From positions 5,194,390 through 5,258,389 of the forward strand of contig JASKMD010000003.1 of NCBI GenBank assembly GCA_030144725.1: a stretch of 64,000 nucleotides of DNA, in the 5' to 3' direction. Both the position numbers and the translations under genes were made by a program. Position 1 is the first letter of the stretch. Every line of letters starts with the position of its first letter. Shown one piece after another: positions 1-12,900 of the stretch. Source of the stretch: Haematococcus lacustris. Taxonomy: Eukaryota; Chlorophyta; Chlorophyceae; Chlamydomonadales; Haematococcaceae. Below the pieces are notes generated by a model, which worked only from the letters and a program-made list of their open reading frames with translations, was not told where the DNA came from and made no database searches.

Positions 1-108
1 CAGGCCGCGCTCATTGCGAATAGACAAATAGAACGCTTTGTCGTTGCTGCTAAGCCACTTCGTCGTCAAAAACTTCAGATATTTGACCTAACGTTGACTG
101 GCCCTTTG

Positions 109-188
109 TACAATTGACGGGCCGCGGGGAGCACTTTTGTATAATTGACGGGCCGCGGGGAGCACTTTTGTATAATTGACGGGCCGCG
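109..188. repeat. 31-bp tandem repeat, about 2.6 copies
   Basis: A unit of 31 bases containing GACGGGCCGCGG and GCACTTTTGTATAATT is repeated head to tail about 2.6 times. The first copy differs by one base (TACAATT instead of TATAATT). No function is apparent. Confidence 0.85.
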
Positions 189-737
189 GACCTCAGATAT
201 ACCAGATAATCGCCTCTACCTCGCACATTACCGAAGCCAGCAGCCGCAGAGCGTAGCGACGAGAGCCGAGGCCGAGTGTTTTTGGGGGCCTAAAACGCCC
301 CGGGCGCTTCCACTATCTAATTTAGTTCCGTTACAGGTGCGTTGTGGCTACATTCTGTGCGGCGAAGCCGCACTTCTGGAGCAACACTTTGTTTTGGAGC
401 GAAGGGCGGGGCGTGGTAGCACCATACGAGACTTGCAACGGTAGCCAGAAGAGCATAATAGGGAACTAAGTCTCTTTAAAAGCAGGCTATTAACTATTAT
501 AACGCATGAAAACGGAACTAATTTCGCATAATGTACTCGGCCCGCCGATTATCCATTACTTATAGATTGTTGTTCCTTTAAATCACATTGGTTTCTTATT
601 CACTGAACCTGTCACTAGTGCACTACTACAATGCACCCAATTGTGCTACACTGCACCACACCGAGTGGTACAACACATCACCTTAGCGATATCTCACCAA
701 CCATGCATATTTATGGATTTTCGTTCAAACCCCAATC

Positions 738-742
738 TTACA
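738..742 (-). promoter_or_regulatory. TGTAA poly-A signal for the large minus-strand gene
   Basis: TGTAA on the minus strand lies about 200 bases past the stop codon at 939. TGTAA is the usual volvocalean polyadenylation signal; its use here is inferred from position only. Confidence 0.45.
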
Positions 743-938
743 ACCACGTCATATGGCTATGTGCAAAACCTCAAGCCGTGATTCTAAAAAATGCTGTTAC
801 TAATATGCCTGAGTGACGTTGTTCATTGTGACAATGCAGCAGCTCTGCCGCATGCCCTGCCCTGCATAGCACCGCTTGCGCTGAGTGAAACATTTGCACC
901 CAACATGCCCGTTAGAGAGCACAGCGACCAGCATCGTC

Positions 939-3900
939 TCAAACCGCAGCCCCTAGTACGGAAGCTGTCATATCAGCCAAGCTCAGCTCCACGCCCAGCG
1001 CAGTTGTGCCGGCCCCTGCGGCCGCTGGCACCTGCGGCAGTCGCACGCCCGTCTGCCGCTGCGCTGCCTGCACCAACGGCTGCGGCTGCACCGGCCCTGT
1101 AGCCTGTTGTGGCAACAGCCGCGCCCGCAATTGCAGCTGTCCGCGCTCTTCATGCTGACCCTGCAGCTGCGCGCGCTGGGGGCTGACATCACCGCGGGCA
1201 ACCGGCCCCGCTTGGGTGCCGGGGAAGAGGCCGACCGGAGGGCGGGCTACGCCCCGGGGCTTGTCCCGCTCGACCTCCAGCTGTCCGACAGCGTCGACGC
1301 CCAGCGCGCCCCGGCCTCGAGGCCCGGCATCGATGCCAGGCAGCTGGCGGCCGGCAAACAGGGATCCAGCGCCTTCGGAGGGCATGCTGGCAGCAGCAGC
1401 AGAACCCATGGCCTGGAGGGGGCCGGAGCCCTGCAGACAGGGGAGTGAGTGCAAGCATGTCACACTCAATCGGCAGCCCACAAATGATTTTCAGTGATCT
1501 TATCTGTGATCCACCACCCCACCCCTCCCTCCCGCCCCTCCCCTTTACTTCTCCCGCACTCCCCATGACCTCCTCCCCCCCTTCCCCTCCCTCCCCTTCT
1601 CCCCTCCCGCACCCCCAATGACCTCCTCCCCCCTTCCCCTCCACCTGCGACCCCAGGTACCCCGCCCTCCAGGGCAGCGCTGGCACCACCACGCCCCTCC
1701 TCTGCGGGCTCACCGCCCCACTGCCCCTCTCCCCCGCCCCACCCCCTGCCCCCAGCCCAAACCCTAGGCCATTGCTGCCAGGCCGCAGCTGGTGGTGCTG
1801 CGGCAGCTGCAGCTGCGACCCCACAACCACCGGGTTGCCCGGCCCCAAGCCTGCCAGGGCAGACAGGCCTGGGGCCACAGCGCCTGAGGCTGCTGCCGTC
1901 GCTGCTTCCGCCGCTGCAGCCGGTCCGGGAGGGCAGGAGAGGCCGGCAAGCAGGCCGGCGAGGAGGAGGTGCAAGGTGAGCCAGGCTTGGGTGGCCGGGC
2001 AGGCGGGCACGGCTGCTGCTGCGGTGGCAGCCGCCACACCACTGGCGCGCTGCGCAGCCGTGGAAGCTGTGTGGAAGGTGGTGAAGCCGTACTGGGCCAA
2101 GGTCTGGTGTGTGACAGCGCCAGTGGGCAAGCCGAGGAGGAGGAGGGGGTCGGCCCCCCCAGCAGCCCCAGCAGCCAAGAGGGTGCCTGGTGCTGGGGCT
2201 GGTGGTGCTGGTGCCGCTGCTGCCGTTGCTCCCGGGCCAGGGCTGCCCGCAATGCCAGCTCGAGGCAGTTCTGCACCCCCCGCCCCCGCCCCTGTGGCAG
2301 TAGCTGAGGGGGCGTCTGGCGCTGCGCCCTTAGGCCCCCCTGCCAGCAGCTTCACCTGCCCTTGGCTAGCTGGGGGAGGGGGAGCCACAGCGCCCAGGGT
2401 CCCTGGTGGCGCCTTGGCTGCTGCTGTGCTGACAGCTGTGGCGGACACCCGGTGCAGCCCCTGCGGCCCAGCAGGGGCCCTGGGACCCCTGGCCCCCTTG
2501 GCGGGTCGGTGTGCTGCCAGCAGGGCGGTGAGGCTGCTGGCCTGGCGCTGGAGGTGCTGCAGGGTGGGGGAGGAGGGGCCCAGCCGGGTGGTCAGGGCGG
2601 CCAGCAGCTCGTCCACATCAGGGTCCAGGGTGACCAGGGTCCTGGGAGGGTGGGCCGGGGTTACATGGTGGACAGCAGCAGCTACAGTGGAGCAGAGCTA
2701 GGGTGGGCCAGGGCTGATGTCAGGTCACAACAGGGCACCTTGAACAAAGGCAGGGCGGTGGATTTACTGCCGCATACTTTGGGCTACTAGGGCTGAAGAC
2801 TGTGTGGGTGGGCCGGGGTTAGGTGTGGGTGGGTGGGCCGGGGTGAGGACTAGGTGGGCCAGGGTTAGGTATGAGGTAGACAGCGGCAGCTACAGTGGAG
2901 CAGAGCTATGGCTAGGGCTATGGTGCCCTACCAAGCATTCAACGTACTCCTGGAATGACATGCTGCTGGAAAGCATGCTCTCTTCCCTACCTTGACGTCT
3001 TTGCCAGCTGTGCCTACTATTGCTCGTGACAGCCCACCCCCTTGTTCCTGACCCTGCACACGCTGTCCCTCACTACCTCTTGCACCTTCGCCCTCACACC
3101 CTCACCCACCTCGCATCCGCTGCTCCTAACATGTTGCTCCTAACATCCCAACCCCCTTTTCCTGACCCTGCACATGCTCTCCCTCCCTCCCTCCCTCCCT
3201 GATGCACCCCTCGCCCTCACACCCTCACCCCAACTGCTCCTCCCTCCCTGCCCATCAGCCCCCAGCCACACCACTCCTTCCCACCACTCCCCCTTTTTGC
3301 CAGCCGTGATTCCTATTACCTTTGTCGCATCCTATTGCCGTCTTTGCCAGCTGTGTCTACTATTGCTCCTGACATCTCGCTCCCCTTCTTCCTGACCCTA
3401 AACAAATTAGCCCTTCCTCCCTCCCTCTTTCACCCTTTGCCCTCACACCCTCACCCACACCCACCTCCCATCCCCCGCTCCTCCCCTCGCAGTCCGTTTG
3501 CGCCCAGCCCCACCACCCCTTCCCCTGCCTGCCCCCTCCCCTAGCTTACACTCACTGCTCCAGGAGCTTCCACATGCGCAGCTCAGGGTTGGGTTCACCC
3601 CTCCTTGCCGCATCCCCCTTCGCCCCCACCCCCGTTAGGGACTGCTGCTGCTGCTGCTGCTGCTGTCCCCCCAGCACCCCACCCACCCCCCCTGGCTGTG
3701 CCGCGGCAAAGGGACCCCCCCAAGCCCCTCCCCCTGTGGCCAGGCCACCGCCCCGGGCATAGGGGCTGCCAGGGTCAGGGGCACCAGCACCTTGGCCAGG
3801 GCGGGGTGGGCCGCCAGGCTGTGGGGGGCTGCGGCTGCGGGTCTGCGCGTGGGGTGAGGAGCCCCTGCTGCCTGAGGTCAGGGCAGTGATGATCAGGGCA

Positions 3901-6900
3901 GGGCAGGGCAGAGCAGAGGAAAGCTGAGCATGACCAGTTAGTTAGCTAGCAGCTGGTTAGCTGAGCATGACCAGTCAGTCAGGTGCTGGTTGCTAGCTGG
4001 TCAGGTAGCTGGTCAGGGCAGGGCAGAGCAGAGCAGAGAAAAGCTAGCAAAGCCAGGCACAAAAACAGTGCAAAGCTGAGAGGAGCAGGGTGGAGCAGGG
4101 CAGAGCTGAGCTGAGCTCAAGGTGTGGGTACAAGGGAGCAGCGGTCAACACAGCAGTGGCAGTGCAGGGGTACGTCAGCACGTGCGTGAGGATTAGGGGT
4201 TGAGGTGAGGTGAGAAGCAAAAGGTACGCTGAGCTTGGTTTGACCCAAATGTTCGCCCATGTGTGGGCAGAAGGACAGTCAGGTTCAAAGGAGGCAAACC
4301 AGGGCTAGGGCTAGGGTAATGGATTGGAGGGGAATGAGGATGGGGTAGGGGTAGGGGTAGACTTAGGGTTAGGGAAAAGGGTAGGCTAGGTCTAGGGCTA
4401 GGGCCAGCGGGCATGGGAGTCCCTATTTGGTCCTAGCAACCTCCACCTACAAAGCCAGCCAGCAAGCTCGTGACTATGCATCATCCCCACCACCACCCAC
4501 CTTTGCATCCTCACCAGCAGCAGTGGCCCGCCCCCCTCCCCCTCCCCTGGCCCCCCTCACCCCCTCCCCCTGCCTCACCCCTGCCTGCCACCCCCTGCCT
4601 GCCTCACCCCTGCCTGCCACCCCCTGCCTGCCTCACCCCCTCCCCCTGCCCCTCCCCTCCCCCTCCCCCTCCCCTGCCTCACACAGGGTGCCCCCGCAGT
4701 GCCTCACCCTCACCCCCACCCACACCTGGTCGAGCGGCCTGCATGAGACCCAACACCCCCCTCCCCTGCCCCCCGCACCCTCACCCCCTGCCTCACCTGG
4801 TCGAGTGGCCTGCATGAGGCCCAGCACGCCAGGCCCTGCCGCCAGCAGCTGACCCAGGCCAGTACCCCCTGGGCCAAAGCCTGGCAGGGGGCCTGGGTTG
4901 GCCGGGTCCACCCTCCACCTGTCCAGCCCGAACTGCCTCGCCACCGCCACAAAGATGTCCTGCAGCGTCGGCAGCACACACAGAACGATGCTGCAGCACA
5001 CGGCTGGATGGTATGCTGCCTTCAACCCCAGCCCATCAGGCATCAGGCATGGAGGCTGCATCAGGGCGACCTGGCCAGGAGGACGCCTGGGCTCGGGACA
5101 GCATCCCAGTGGGGTGAGATCTGGACCATGCAGCACATGGCTGCAGCAGAGCTATCTGGCAATGAGACACCATACTGCCTCTGGATGATGAAGGTCACAG
5201 TGCAGCCCATCACTGCTGGAACACACATACACACATACACCCCACACATCAGTGCTGCAGTACTTATTTTACCCGAACCAAGGTTTTTTCTGACACACAC
5301 GCTATGAGTCTGCAGCTCAGTGCAGTGGGTTTAGGATGATAGGGGCTGCAGGACATGGACAGCAGCACCTGCCTGCTACTGCCATCTGCTGCCCAGCTGC
5401 CACCAAGCTGTGCACCCCAGCCCCTTAGCCCCAGCCCCTGCAACCCCAGCCCCTGCAACCCCAGCCCAGCCCAGCCCTGCCCTTTCCCAGCGCGGTCTGG
5501 GTACCTGCCTTGGTGGATGGGATGCTGCCTTCAACCCCAGCCCCATTCAATCACCTGGGATGGGGTTGGAGGCAGCATCCCGTACTCTGTACTACCTTGT
5601 GCTGCACCACACCCCTGAAGTCCGGCCCTTTCTACCCCTTCTACCCATCTAGCCCCATCTGCTCACCTGGGACATGAGGTACACTCCGGGCGGGAGCAGC
5701 CGCATCGCCTCACTGTACAGCTTGGTCACCAGGCGCTCCTGGGGATGAGGGTGAGAGGGCAGGAGGTGTGAGAGGGCAGGAGGTGTGAGAGGGCGAGAGG
5801 TGTGAGAGGGCAAGAGGTGTAAATGACAGGAGGTGTGAGAGGGCGAGAGGTGTGAGAGGGCAGGAGGTGTGAGACGGCAGGAGGTGTGAGAGGGCAAGAG
5901 GTGTGAATAGCGAGAGATGTGAGAGGGCAAGAGGTGTAATGACAGGAGGTGTGAGAGGGCAGGAGGTGTGAGAGGGCGAGAGGTGTGAGAGGGCAGGAGG
6001 TGTGAGACGGCAGGAGGTGTGAGAGGGCAAGAGGTGTGAATGGCGAGAGATGTGAGAGGGCAGAGGTGTGAGAGGGCAAGAGGTGTGAGAGGGTGAGAGG
6101 TGTGAGAGGGCAGGAGGTGTGAGAGGGCAAGAGGTGTCAAAAGAGGAGGGTGGGCCCAAGAGAGGGTTCGTCACAAGAGGAGGCGCTGTTGAGGGTAGGG
6201 TTCGGAGAGTGCAAGGCAAGAGGAGGCAAGGGGTGTGGAGGTGATGGTAAACGGCAGACGAGGGTACACAGACAAGCACCTAAGTTGCGTCATGCTAGCC
6301 ATGCCCTCTAGCCATGCCTACACTCATTCTTGAGCACAGGCAATAAAAGGAGTTGCATACCCTTTGCATGACCCAAACTGGGTGCTTGTCTATGTAAGGG
6401 TTGGGGTTGAGGGGCGAGAGAGGGAGGAGGCAGGGGGCGACTACATCAGAGGGAGGGAGCAGGAAAAGCGCAGTGGCAGGCTGGGTGGAAGGGGAGGGTG
6501 TGGTGGATGGTGGGGGTTAGAGAGGAGGTTGGGAGGGATGGTGCTGAGCAGCACATTGGGTTGAGGGCAGGTGGTGCAGCTTGTGCGTGTAGGGGTAGGG
6601 GTAGGGGGTTTAGCGGGGTACGCAAGTTGGCCTCACTGTCACTGATGGAGCGGCCAGATGCAGCATGGCCACCAGCTGGTCGTAGCTGATCAGCCCGTCC
6701 TCGTCAGTGTCCACGGCCTGCAGGCACAGAGCCATCAGGTGGAGGTGAAGGTTTGCGAGTCTGGTTGTTCTCTCTGGGCTCCCTCTGAGTTGTTGGTTGG
6801 TCCCTCTGGGTTATAGACAGCACAGAGCAAAGTTATCTGGGCAACAGGAGCAGGAAGTGCAGGGGGAGGGAGTGGGAGTGGGAGTGGGAGTGGGAGTGGG

Positions 6901-9900
6901 AGTGGGAAGGGAGAGGGGAGGGGAAAGGGGAGGGTTAGGCACAGGGGAAGGGGAAGGTTTGGGTTGGGAGGACAGGGAGGTGGAGGTGGTGGGTCAGTCA
7001 GCACTGCAGATGGGTCTTGATTGTCCGATAAAAACAGTTGTAGTGAGGAGTAGGAGGTGTGAAAGGATGTGCAAGTGAAAAGGCAATTGGGAAGTAGGGA
7101 ATAGAAGTGAATAAGCAATGACTGGGAAAAATGGGAAAGAAGTGAACAGGCAATGACTGGGAAAGGAGGTTTAGGCGCAAGGGATGGGAAGGCTCGGGTT
7201 AGGAGGGCAGGGAGGTGGTGGTACTGCCCAGTGGGTCAGGTTGCTGGACAGCTTCCCGCAACAGCTGCCTGGCAGCCCACATTGAACAGGGCTTTGAGGT
7301 GGGCGGTGTTGCGTGGCACCCGGCTGCTGTACTCCGACATGAAAGCCTGCAGCCAGGCAGAGGTGCGGCGCATCAAGGGAAGGAGGCGCGGGGGAGGGGG
7401 TCAGCAGGGGGGCATGGCCGGAGAAGAGCTTGGCATGGAGGCAGCCGGGCAGTGGTGTTCGGGGCGCCCAAAGACCAGGTGAGGTAAGAGGCTGAGCCGG
7501 CAGCTGAGTGGCTTAGCAGGGGGGCCCTTCAGAGTCTGTCAAGGTATGAGGTCCTGGAGCTTAGTGCGTTTTCACTTCCTTTCCTCCAAGTCCTGCTGTC
7601 AGGCGGTTGCTGCACACAGCTGAGTGGCTTTGAAAGAGGGCCCTTATCATCTGTCACGCCTACCCCCCTTGCTGACCCCCTTTGCCCAATCCTCTTGCCC
7701 ACCCCCCAATATGCCTATTGCCACCCAGCGCCCTCCCCTGCCTGCTCCCTTCAGCACCTTGACCTCTTTCCCCCACCTGCTGCCCGGCCCCCTGCCGCCC
7801 CCTCCCCTGCCCCCCCTCCCCCCAGCCTCACCCTGACCAGGGGTGCTAGGGGTGCATGGGAGTTTCCCTCACTGTCCGTCACCAGCAGAGGGTCCACGCA
7901 CTGCGCCATGAAGGCAGCGCAGCTCTCAGGCTGGTTCAGGTACCTGTGACACCAGGGCACCAGCCCGGCTGCAGTGCGGCAGTGAGGCGGGAAGTGAGGG
8001 AAGTGGAAGCCACCATGCTGTGTGCAGCAACCGCCTGACAGCAGGACTTGGAGGAAGCAGAATAGTATTGATAGTGATAACAGAAACAATAACAACAATA
8101 ATGACGAAATTATAACAATAATAATGATGATAACAAATATGTGACAAGGAGGAGTCTCTGGCTGCCTCGACATGCAGGGAGTAGGGAGCTACCGCCTGGA
8201 GGGGGCGTGGCCTGCTCCCACTTCCAGGAGGTGCTGCAAAAGCTTCACACGTCTTGAAACCTGACTGGCCTCCCCCACCAGCAGCAGCCAACAGCAGCAT
8301 CGAGCAGTAGTCAGTACTAAGTAAATAAGTATCTATTTATACATCTCAAAAAACTTTTACCCCGACCCTAACCTCAACCGTAACCTTAACCCTAATCATC
8401 TCTCCTGACCTGAACACAGCCTTGCAGACGTCTGGCAGCACCACGCCATTGACCCTGACACGGGCCGCTTCCTCCCCCTCCCCGGGGAACAGGGCGGTGA
8501 GGCTGGCGGGGTAGGCCAGCTGCTGCACGGTGAACAGGTAGAAGGACAGGTGCTGGGGCGAGTCCAGGCCCTCGCCTAGGTCCAGCAGGCCTGAGGGGGC
8601 GGCAGCAGCAGCAGCAGCAGCAGCAGCAGGCCTGGGGGTGGCAGCAGCAGGCGTGAGGGGGGGCAGCAGCAACAGGCTTGAAGGGGGGCGGCGGCACAGC
8701 AGCAGCAAGCCATGGGGTGTAGAAACAGCAGCAGGCTTTGGGAGACCTCGCCCCTGCTCCTCCTCGTGCCCCTAGTAAGCACCTGAAAACAGGGCAAACC
8801 AGCGCAGGGCTGCGCGGCTCTTCTGATGGTGGCGCACACTGGCAATCAGGTCCATCAGACTGGCCTCAGCCAAGCCCACCAGGCCATACCTGCAGCCAGC
8901 AACGACAGTGGTTTGATGAATGGGGAGCTAAGAGCAGCAGGGGCAGAGGCTGGGGCAGAGGGCATGGGCAGGGGCAAGGGACTAAGCAGTGGAAGGAAAG
9001 CAGCAGGGTCCTAGCAAAAGCCCACCAGCCCACCTGTGAAGATAGCCTGTGCAAACAGGGGCACAGCTGTGGAAGGAAAGCAGTAGGTACCTAGGCCTAG
9101 CAGCCCACCAGTGCTGTGCCAACAGGTGGCCTCAGGTCATGAGTGCTGTGCAAGCAGGCTGCATGATGTGAACCAGCCATGATGTGAACCAGCCATCACA
9201 GCGCAGCCACAGCCAGAGGCCAGCCATCAAGCACAGGTCCCTGGCAGCAAGCACACTGAGAGGGAGAGGGAGAGGGAGAGGGAGAGGGAGAGGGAGAGGA
9301 GACATACCAGCTCGATGTGAAAGCTTGTCAAGGGGTGCAAGTGCCTGCCTGCCTGCCTGGCGCCTCACTTGGTTAGGTGCCATTCGTACGCAAACTCGCA
9401 CAGCTTGGTGCGCGGGTTGCTCTCCCTGTCACATACCACGTCCTGGGCAGAGGGTGAGCAGGCAGGCCGCAGGTGGGGGACAGGCAGCCCTGGCCATGGG
9501 CGGCAGTGGGCGTTGCAGGGACAGGCAGGCAGGCCGCAGGAGGGTGGCAGGCAGGCTGCAGGGTGGCAGGCAGCCCTGGCCATGGGCGGCAGTGGGCGTG
9601 GCAGGGTGTGGGTTGTCTGGGTACTTGGTCGCTCCACATATGGCCAGAGGCGGCGTTTGAGGTCCACTGGGTCTGTGTCAGTGGCAGTGATGGCAGCTCC
9701 AGCAACAGAGCGTCGAGCAGCTGAGCCTTTCTTGCAGTGCAGGTCATGCAGTCCGTGTCATGCAGGCATGTAGGTCAGATAGGTAGAGTGTCACGCAGGT
9801 CAGGTAGTGCAGGTCTAGAACCAGGGGTCTGGGGCTGTGAACCCACATGCAGTGTTTTGTCGTAGTAGAGTTGAGCCACGGCATTGGTTGTCCAAATCAC

Positions 9901-12900
9901 GCCACGCACGCGCCCAGGTCGGTCCGTCTTGATCAGGCCCTGGAGTGGGCCGAGGTGAACAGCAGGCAGGCAGGTAGCAGCAGCCCAGGTGGAGATCAGG
10001 CATGGAGGCAGGCAGCAGGCAGGCAGGCAGGGGCGGCTCAGGAGAACAGCAGGCATGCGAGCAGGCAGCAGGCAGGCAGGCAATAGCGGCTCAGGCAGCT
10101 GTGACCCATCTAGATAAGAGAGAGAGGTCAGGCCCTTGGCAGGTGTGTGTGGTGCCTCCAGCTTGATGCGTGGTGTTTGGCCAGGACGGCCAGGGCAGGG
10201 GTGCCAGCAACAGTAGTGGCACAGGGCTTGGTATTCATTGATGTGCCTGCTGGTTTGCCTGCTGGTTTGCCTTTTGGTTTGCCTGCTTGCCTGCTGGTTT
10301 GTCTGCTGGTTTGCTTGCTGGTTTGGCTGCTGGCCTGCTGGTGTGGCTCACCTCGAACCCCCCCAACATGCGCTTGGCCTTGCGGCGACGTGAGGTGAGG
10401 CGGCTGCTGTGGGCTACTGTGGAGGTAGTCAGGCCCAGCTCCACAGGAACATCTGGGGTGGGGGACGCCAGCAGGGAGGGGAACGAGGAGGGCAAGGTGT
10501 TTTTGGAGGGAAAGGGGTGAAGTGGGATAGGATGAGGGGGGGTGGGGTGGGGTGGGGTGGGGTGGGGTTGATTGGTTTGAGATGGGAGGAGAAGGCTGTA
10601 CAGGCGCATCTGGGGGGATGGAGGAGGTGCACGAGGAGAGGTGGTGCTGGAGAGGAGGGAGGAGAGGGTGGCAAGGGGGAGGAGAGGACTGAGGTTGGGG
10701 TGAAGGGATGCCAGGGGAGTCCATGGGAAGCTCAAGTACAGGGACGATATCCAATCATGATGGCTTAACCCGCACTGTGGACTGCTAACACCGCTGCCCA
10801 GCCAGATGCCCAGCCAGCTGCCCAGGCGACCACTCACCCATCACATCCTCTGGCTGCTCCTGGCGGGGCATGTCAAAGGGATCTGTCTGCACCCAGCTGC
10901 TGCGTGTGGGCGTCACCCTGCAGCCCCCGAGGCCATGGCATAGGAGGCAGGCAGGTGGCGGCAGGCAGGTAGTGGAGAGGCAGATGACAGCTGATGACAG
11001 ATCAGGGGTGAGACTGGGCGAGGGCAAGGCGCACAGCAGCAGCAGGCCAGGGGCTGGCGGCAGCACAGCGGCAGCAGCAGGCCAGGGGTTTCATGTCCTG
11101 CGCCTCACAGGCAGATGGCAGATCAGGGGTGGGAGGCCAGGCTAGGCTGGGACAGGCAGGGTGCACAGGGCCAGCAGCAGCAGGTCAGGGGCTGTCCCTG
11201 CATGCCCAGTGCCCACTTGTGCAGCTGGTGCTTCAGTGCGATGATCTGCTTCTCCAGGAAGCGGATGCGCTGGGTCAGGTCGTCGCGCTCGTCCCCCACA
11301 CTGGCCACCTGCAGGCAACCAAGGGCAGCACCAAGGTCAGCTGGGCAGCCCAAGGGGCTTGAATAGCAGGGTCGGCCCATCAGGGTCAGCATCAAGGGCA
11401 GCACCAAGGGCAGCTGGGCAGCCCAAGACAGGCTGACCTTGCAACACACCTGTCAATGTTGTGACCTGGAGTGTGATCTGGAGTGTGACTTGGAGTGTGA
11501 CTTGGAGTGTGGCTTGGCATGTGACCTGCCCTGTGCCAGCCACAGTGCCCGACCTGGCTCTCCAGCTGAGCCAGCCCCGTCCTCATCGCTTCATCCTGTG
11601 CCGCCCTCTCAGCCTCCCTAGCCGCCACCTGCGCCTCCACCTGGGCTGCCAGCACCTGCATGGCACCAGCATGTGGACACCAGCAAGGCCAACTCATACA
11701 CCAGCAGCCGCAGCACCCCACATGTGTGTCGGCCAGCAGCGCCTGGTTGATGGTGGTTGCGGGGCCTGGCACGCTGGCTGGTAGGCTGCAGCTGTGACCA
11801 GCAAGAGTATGACCAGGGTCACCACAATTACCAGAGTCACCACATCTGACAACAATCATACGGCAGGCAAGCTGCCTATGTCTGGTCACGTTTACATGAG
11901 CAGTCTGAGTAAGGGAGTAGCAAGGCTCAGGCCCGGCTTGCTTCATCTTAATTTTGCCTCATTGCCTGTTTCCCTTCCATACCTCGTTTTGCCCAGTGAG
12001 CTGGGCAATGGACTGCTCCGCATCCCAGCTGCTGTGCTCGGCCTGCACTGCCAGCCTGTTGATGTGCTCCTCACAGCTGTGGATCTCCTCCAGCTGACGC
12101 TCCACTGTGCCCTGCAGCCAAGGATGGGCAGGGATGACCAACATCTTGTAGCCCGGCAAGACGTGGGTGCACATCATATCACACGGACGACACGGAGACG
12201 GCCAACGCGGGCATGATGATAAGAGCTGTGTGGAGGGAGTAGAAGCAGCGCGAGGAATGGGCCTGGCATGCAAGGGCGCAACAGCGTTGGCAAGAGCTGG
12301 ACTGGCGACGGGATAGCGACAGAGAGAGAGAGAGAGGGACATGGCAGGGCAGAGAAGAGAGATGACAGAGAGATGGCAGGGAGCAGCCAAGGATGGGCAG
12401 GGACGACAGGATAGACAGGAGATGACAGGTGGAGAGAGGCCAGCGGGCGACAGGGGCAAAGTTGGCCTGGCAAGGTATGGCCAGCAGGGCAGGAGGGCAA
12501 GTGCTGCACAACGCTCGCAAACCCAGCAGGTCGGGTCAAATGCGCGGGCGCGGACAAAGTCAGCGGGGCTACCGGCGACAGGCCGCAACGACATCCGGTT
12601 TCCCGAAGTCGACATCGTCTGTCGCGGGTAAGGGTTGTGTGCTTGGATCGCTCTATCACCTTCAAGGCGTCCACAGTGGCCTGCAGCTTTGCGTTGTCGC
12701 CTCGCAGCGCCGCCAACGAGGCTAGCAGCCGGGAGTTGGTGTGGTGCTGTGCGTTGACGTGCGCGATGAGGACGCCAAACACCTCGCGGTAGCGCTCGCC
12801 GATCTGCATGCGGCAACAGCTGAACAGCGGCAGTCACAGCTACGCGGAACGGTGTGACTCCCGGCCGGCCGGCCCGACCTCCGTATAGCTCAGCTCAGCA

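Larger units (their letters stand above)
1..938. other. left flank, no gene recognised
   Basis: This stretch is less GC-rich than the rest of the window and shows no convincing exon. It holds a short 31-bp tandem repeat near its left end and a TGTAA signal on the minus strand that serves the gene beginning to its right. The open frames here are short and have no family motifs. Confidence 0.6.

Noticed and set aside
5649..6279. Ser-His-Leu-rich minus-strand frames of up to 189 residues
   Set aside because: They read through the intronic minisatellite; only 5667-5738 fits as an exon.
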